From NCBI GenBank assembly GCA_020831775.1, contig JAFIFZ010000066.1, forward strand, positions 1 to 41,029: a stretch of 41,029 bases of DNA, in the 5' to 3' direction. The number at the start of each line of letters is the position of its first letter. Position 1 is the stretch's first letter. The notes beneath the pieces were generated by a model. That model had not been told where the DNA came from. It saw nothing but the letters and a program-made list of their open reading frames with translations, and searched no databases. The DNA is from Phycisphaerales bacterium. GTDB taxonomy: Bacteria; Planctomycetota; Phycisphaerae; Phycisphaerales; UBA1924. This document shows, piece after piece, positions 39,298-41,029 of the stretch. The position numbers were made by a program, and so were the translations under genes.

Positions 39298-39303
39298 ATG
39301 ATA
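39298..39303 (-). promoter_or_regulatory. candidate leaderless -10 box for the LptG-like operon
   Basis: On the minus strand TATCAT lies 8 nt before ATG 39289, in the 42-bp gap after the lipoprotein gene. No Shine-Dalgarno sequence is present. Confidence 0.35.
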
Positions 39304-39331
39304 CGGACCGCCCGGCCCCGGGCGGCTCGGC

Positions 39332-40345
39332 TCAGGAACTCTGCGGCACCATGACGAGCTGGCTCGGCTGGAGCCGGAAGTTCCGCTCGGCGTTGCCTCG
39401 CGTGCCCGGGATCCGCTCGCGGATGCCCTGGCCGTTGAGCAGATTGTTGGGGTGCTCGCGCCGGACCTCGCGGAGCCTCATGCTCTCGCTGCGCCGCACG
39501 CCGTCGGCCCCCCGCCCGCCGACCTCATCCTCTGTAAAGAGCCCGACGGTCACCGTGCTGCGGGTCGAACCGTGGAAGTAGAAGGCCTCCTGACCCTCGC
39601 GCCGGAGCTCGGCGACGGCGGTCTCGGCGGTCCTCCTGATCTCGGTGAGCTCCCGGTCGGAGGGGCGGTCCCCGTCCTGGCGCCCGTAGATGGCGATTTG
39701 GAGGGTGAAGTCCTTGTCCTGGCCGTGGTGCTGGCGGGCGTTGCGCAGGTCGAACTCGGGGATCTCGCCGTAGACCTCGCGGACCGCGGGCGGCCCGATG
39801 ATGGCCCTGGAGTAGGGGCGTTCGTCGTCGATGGTGAGGCCGCGGATGCGCTGGAGGTCCTCGCGTGCGCGCCGGTCGTTCAGATCGGTGTAGCTGCCGT
39901 AAATAATGACGATGCGGTCGCCCCGGTCTTCCATGCGGGCCTCGGGCAGGCGACCGGCGGTTCGGACGCGCTGGAGCGCGTAATTTGCGCGTTGAGCGCC
40001 GTCTTCATCGGCTGGGAAGTGGGCGATCACGATTGACCAGCCCGAGTCGCTCTGGGATGCCGAGCCCCCGCGCCCACCCCGCGCCCCGCCCGAGTTGGAG
40101 CCGAAGAGTTCCGAGCCGACCTGGCTCTGGCCGGCGCCGGATTGGGCCTGAGTGGAGCCGCTGCCCCCTGCGCAGCCGGCCAGTACCAGATGGCCCACCA
40201 ACAGACCCCCGGCGAGGATCCACCGGAGCCGGGGATAGCGAACACGCCACGAACGACAGCATGCTGTCAGTGGCTGAAGCGCGAGCCGGGATTCGGCGCG
40301 AGATCGCGAAAAAAAGTCCCGCGTCCGTTGGGTCGTTATTCTCAT
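39332..40345 (-). CDS. lipoprotein with SPOR-like repeats
   Basis: A 337-residue lipoprotein. The lipobox LAGC places the lipidated Cys at 58, after an unusually long, Arg-rich N-terminal region and a hydrophobic helix (ILAGGLLVGHLVL). A Gly/Ser/Gln-rich linker of about 40 residues follows. Two alpha/beta modules then appear: SGWSIVIAHFPADEDGAQRA to IVIIYGSYTDLNDRRA, and FTLQIAIYGRQDG to STVTVGLFTEDE. The pattern of a first strand, helix and a final V-x-V/I-x-G strand is SPOR-like, the peptidoglycan-binding fold. No closer internal start codon exists before the lipobox, so ATG 40345 is kept. It precedes the LptG-like operon by 42 bp. The SPOR call is pattern-based. Confidence 0.6.
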   Translation of the reverse strand: MRITTQRTRDFFSRSRAESRLALQPLTACCRSWRVRYPRLRWILAGGLLVGHLVLAGCAGGSGSTQAQSGAGQSQVGSELFGSNSGGARGGRGGSASQSDSGWSIVIAHFPADEDGAQRANYALQRVRTAGRLPEARMEDRGDRIVIIYGSYTDLNDRRAREDLQRIRGLTIDDERPYSRAIIGPPAVREVYGEIPEFDLRNARQHHGQDKDFTLQIAIYGRQDGDRPSDRELTEIRRTAETAVAELRREGQEAFYFHGSTRSTVTVGLFTEDEVGGRGADGVRRSESMRLREVRREHPNNLLNGQGIRERIPGTRGNAERNFRLQPSQLVMVPQSS

Positions 40346-40554
40346 AAGTCGTTGTGAATACTGGACTTGCATCATTGAGCACCTGAACATCTGTTTTGGA
40401 GCCTTTTCGTTCCCGGGGACGATAAGCCTTGCCAGAGCAAATGAGTACGCGGCCCGCGGAGCGGGCGACCGACCGCCGGAGGGCACAGATCAAAAATTCG
40501 ACCCCTACACGAGGGTCGGGCCGGCAGACCGCCGGCCGAGGAGGTGGACTCCAG
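40346..40554. other. divergent intergenic region between lipoprotein gene and flgM
   Basis: 209 bp with no gene. GACGATAA (40418-40425) resembles the -10 half of a sigma-28 promoter, but no TAAA sits 15 bp upstream. TTGGAG (40396-40401) with GATAAG (40421-40426) is a weak sigma-70-like pair. The stretch near 40509-40535 holds a GGTCGGGCCGGCAGACCGCC-type partial repeat. Confidence 0.3.
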
Positions 40555-40854
40555 ATGACCGACATCACTCCGATCAACTCCCAACACGCCGCCCGAATCG
40601 AGAGCCCGGGACGCACCGCGGCGAGCCGGACCGAGCCCGAAGCCTCGGCGTCGTCGCGCGTCGAGCGGGGCGCAGACCGTGCCGACACCGACCCGCTGAA
40701 CGCCTTCCTGCAACGATTGCGCGAAACGGGCGTGCTCCGCGTTGACCTGATCAACGACATCCGTTCCCAGATCGAGGCCGGCACCTACGACACGCCCGAG
40801 AAACTCGACAGCGCCCTCAACGAGATGATCGACGACGAGATCGTCTTCGGCTGA
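40555..40854 (+). CDS. flgM: anti-sigma-28 factor FlgM
   Basis: A 99-residue negative regulator of flagellar class III genes that binds sigma-28 (FliA) until it is exported through the hook-basal body. The N-terminal half (MTDITPINSQHAARIESPG) is disordered and Ala/Ser/Arg-rich, as in other FlgM proteins. The C-terminal half holds the conserved FliA-binding helices: VLRVDLINDIRSQIEAGTY, then DTPEKLDSALNEMIDDE. GGAGG lies about 10 nt before ATG 40555. No other flagellar gene is in the window; the rest of the locus may lie to the right. It shows that the organism is, or derives from, a flagellated cell. Confidence 0.85.
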   Translation: MTDITPINSQHAARIESPGRTAASRTEPEASASSRVERGADRADTDPLNAFLQRLRETGVLRVDLINDIRSQIEAGTYDTPEKLDSALNEMIDDEIVFG

Positions 40855-41029
40855 TCTTGCGCCCCGACGGGGGCCTGAACTCGCTGAACACAATTCGGCC
40901 ATGCCTGCAGCTCCGAGGCGGGGGGGCACATTAACGGCCCCGCGCCCTTTTGGTGGCCAACCCCGAACCGGTAGCCCCCCCGGGGGGCGCCCCCGGCCCG
41001 TTGTAGGGGGGTTTGGGGGCCGGCCGCCC
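40855..41029. other. end of window, low-complexity G/C runs
   Basis: After flgM there is a small GCCCC-GAC-GGGGC hairpin near 40860. From about 40970 the sequence consists largely of C and G homopolymer runs separated by short words. No gene is seen. This may be a degraded contig end. Confidence 0.4.

Noticed and set aside
36209-39301. A 1030-codon open frame on the plus strand opposite the envelope operon
   Set aside because: The product is an Arg/His/Pro/Gln-rich shadow of the glycosyltransferase and LptG-like genes and crosses their borders.
40418-40425. Sigma-28 promoter for flgM
   Set aside because: GACGATAA resembles the -10 half, but the expected TAAA about 15 bp upstream is missing (the bases there are GAGC).

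Overview
The window looks like chromosomal DNA of a GC-rich, Gram-negative, flagellated bacterium of the Planctomycetota, most likely class Phycisphaerae. The clues are a secreted metalloprotease ending in the two-repeat dockerin with a terminal Gly-Cys that I associate with Phycisphaerae, a tandem pair of DUF1579-type proteins, a prepilin-type protein with a planctomycete-like N-terminus, LPS export genes (lptB plus two LptF/LptG-type permeases) and the anti-sigma-28 factor FlgM. The taxonomy is inferred from protein families; no rRNA or tRNA gene was found.

Layout. 1-1150: a small minus-strand hypothetical gene, then a gene-poor stretch with a TTGG/CCAA-rich patch and a palindromic repeat. 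1155-3795: lptB, a divergent PEGA-type lipoprotein and two DUF1579 paralogues. 3816-6702: a three-gene metal-chelate/cobalamin-type ABC importer behind a 19-bp 9-1-9 palindrome. 6895-9367: an accessory group with a Cys-rich exported protein, two coupled exported proteins of similar architecture and a pseudopilin. 9403-14129: surE and a 1163-residue metalloprotease with eight BACON-like repeats and a dockerin. 14193-18334: a small protein, a lamin-tail-domain protein, and nuoE and nuoF separated by a lipoprotein and a small charged protein. 18667-20406: a membrane hybrid histidine kinase. 20451-26317 (minus strand): an M42-like aminopeptidase and two exported amidohydrolase-family proteins. 26626-30337: a PPi-type phosphofructokinase, a cysteine-free FmdB-like protein, an AT-richer membrane protein and a voltage-gated-type potassium channel, interspersed with palindromic repeats. 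30663-40345 (minus strand): an HglS/DUF1338 enzyme, a GH57 glycoside hydrolase, an envelope operon (LptG-like, GT-C glycosyltransferase, PAP2 phosphatase, LptF-like) and a lipoprotein. 40555-40854: flgM; the window then runs into a low-complexity G/C tail.

How the genes work together. lptB could energise the two LptF/G-type permeases about 33-37 kb away. The glycosyltransferase and lipid-phosphate phosphatase between those permeases suggest lipid-A or glycolipid remodelling coupled to export. The ABC importer is a self-contained uptake unit with a plausible metal-regulated operator.

Two genome-scale patterns stand out. First, nine genes have a TANNNT hexamer only 5-8 nt before the start codon, and most of these show no Shine-Dalgarno sequence, which suggests leaderless transcription alongside ordinary SD-led genes. 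Second, a family of CCACGGGT...ACCCGTGG palindromic units with small satellite hairpins recurs at gene boundaries. A second hairpin family (CACTGGCGG...CCGCCAGTG) has in one case been absorbed into the end of a coding sequence.
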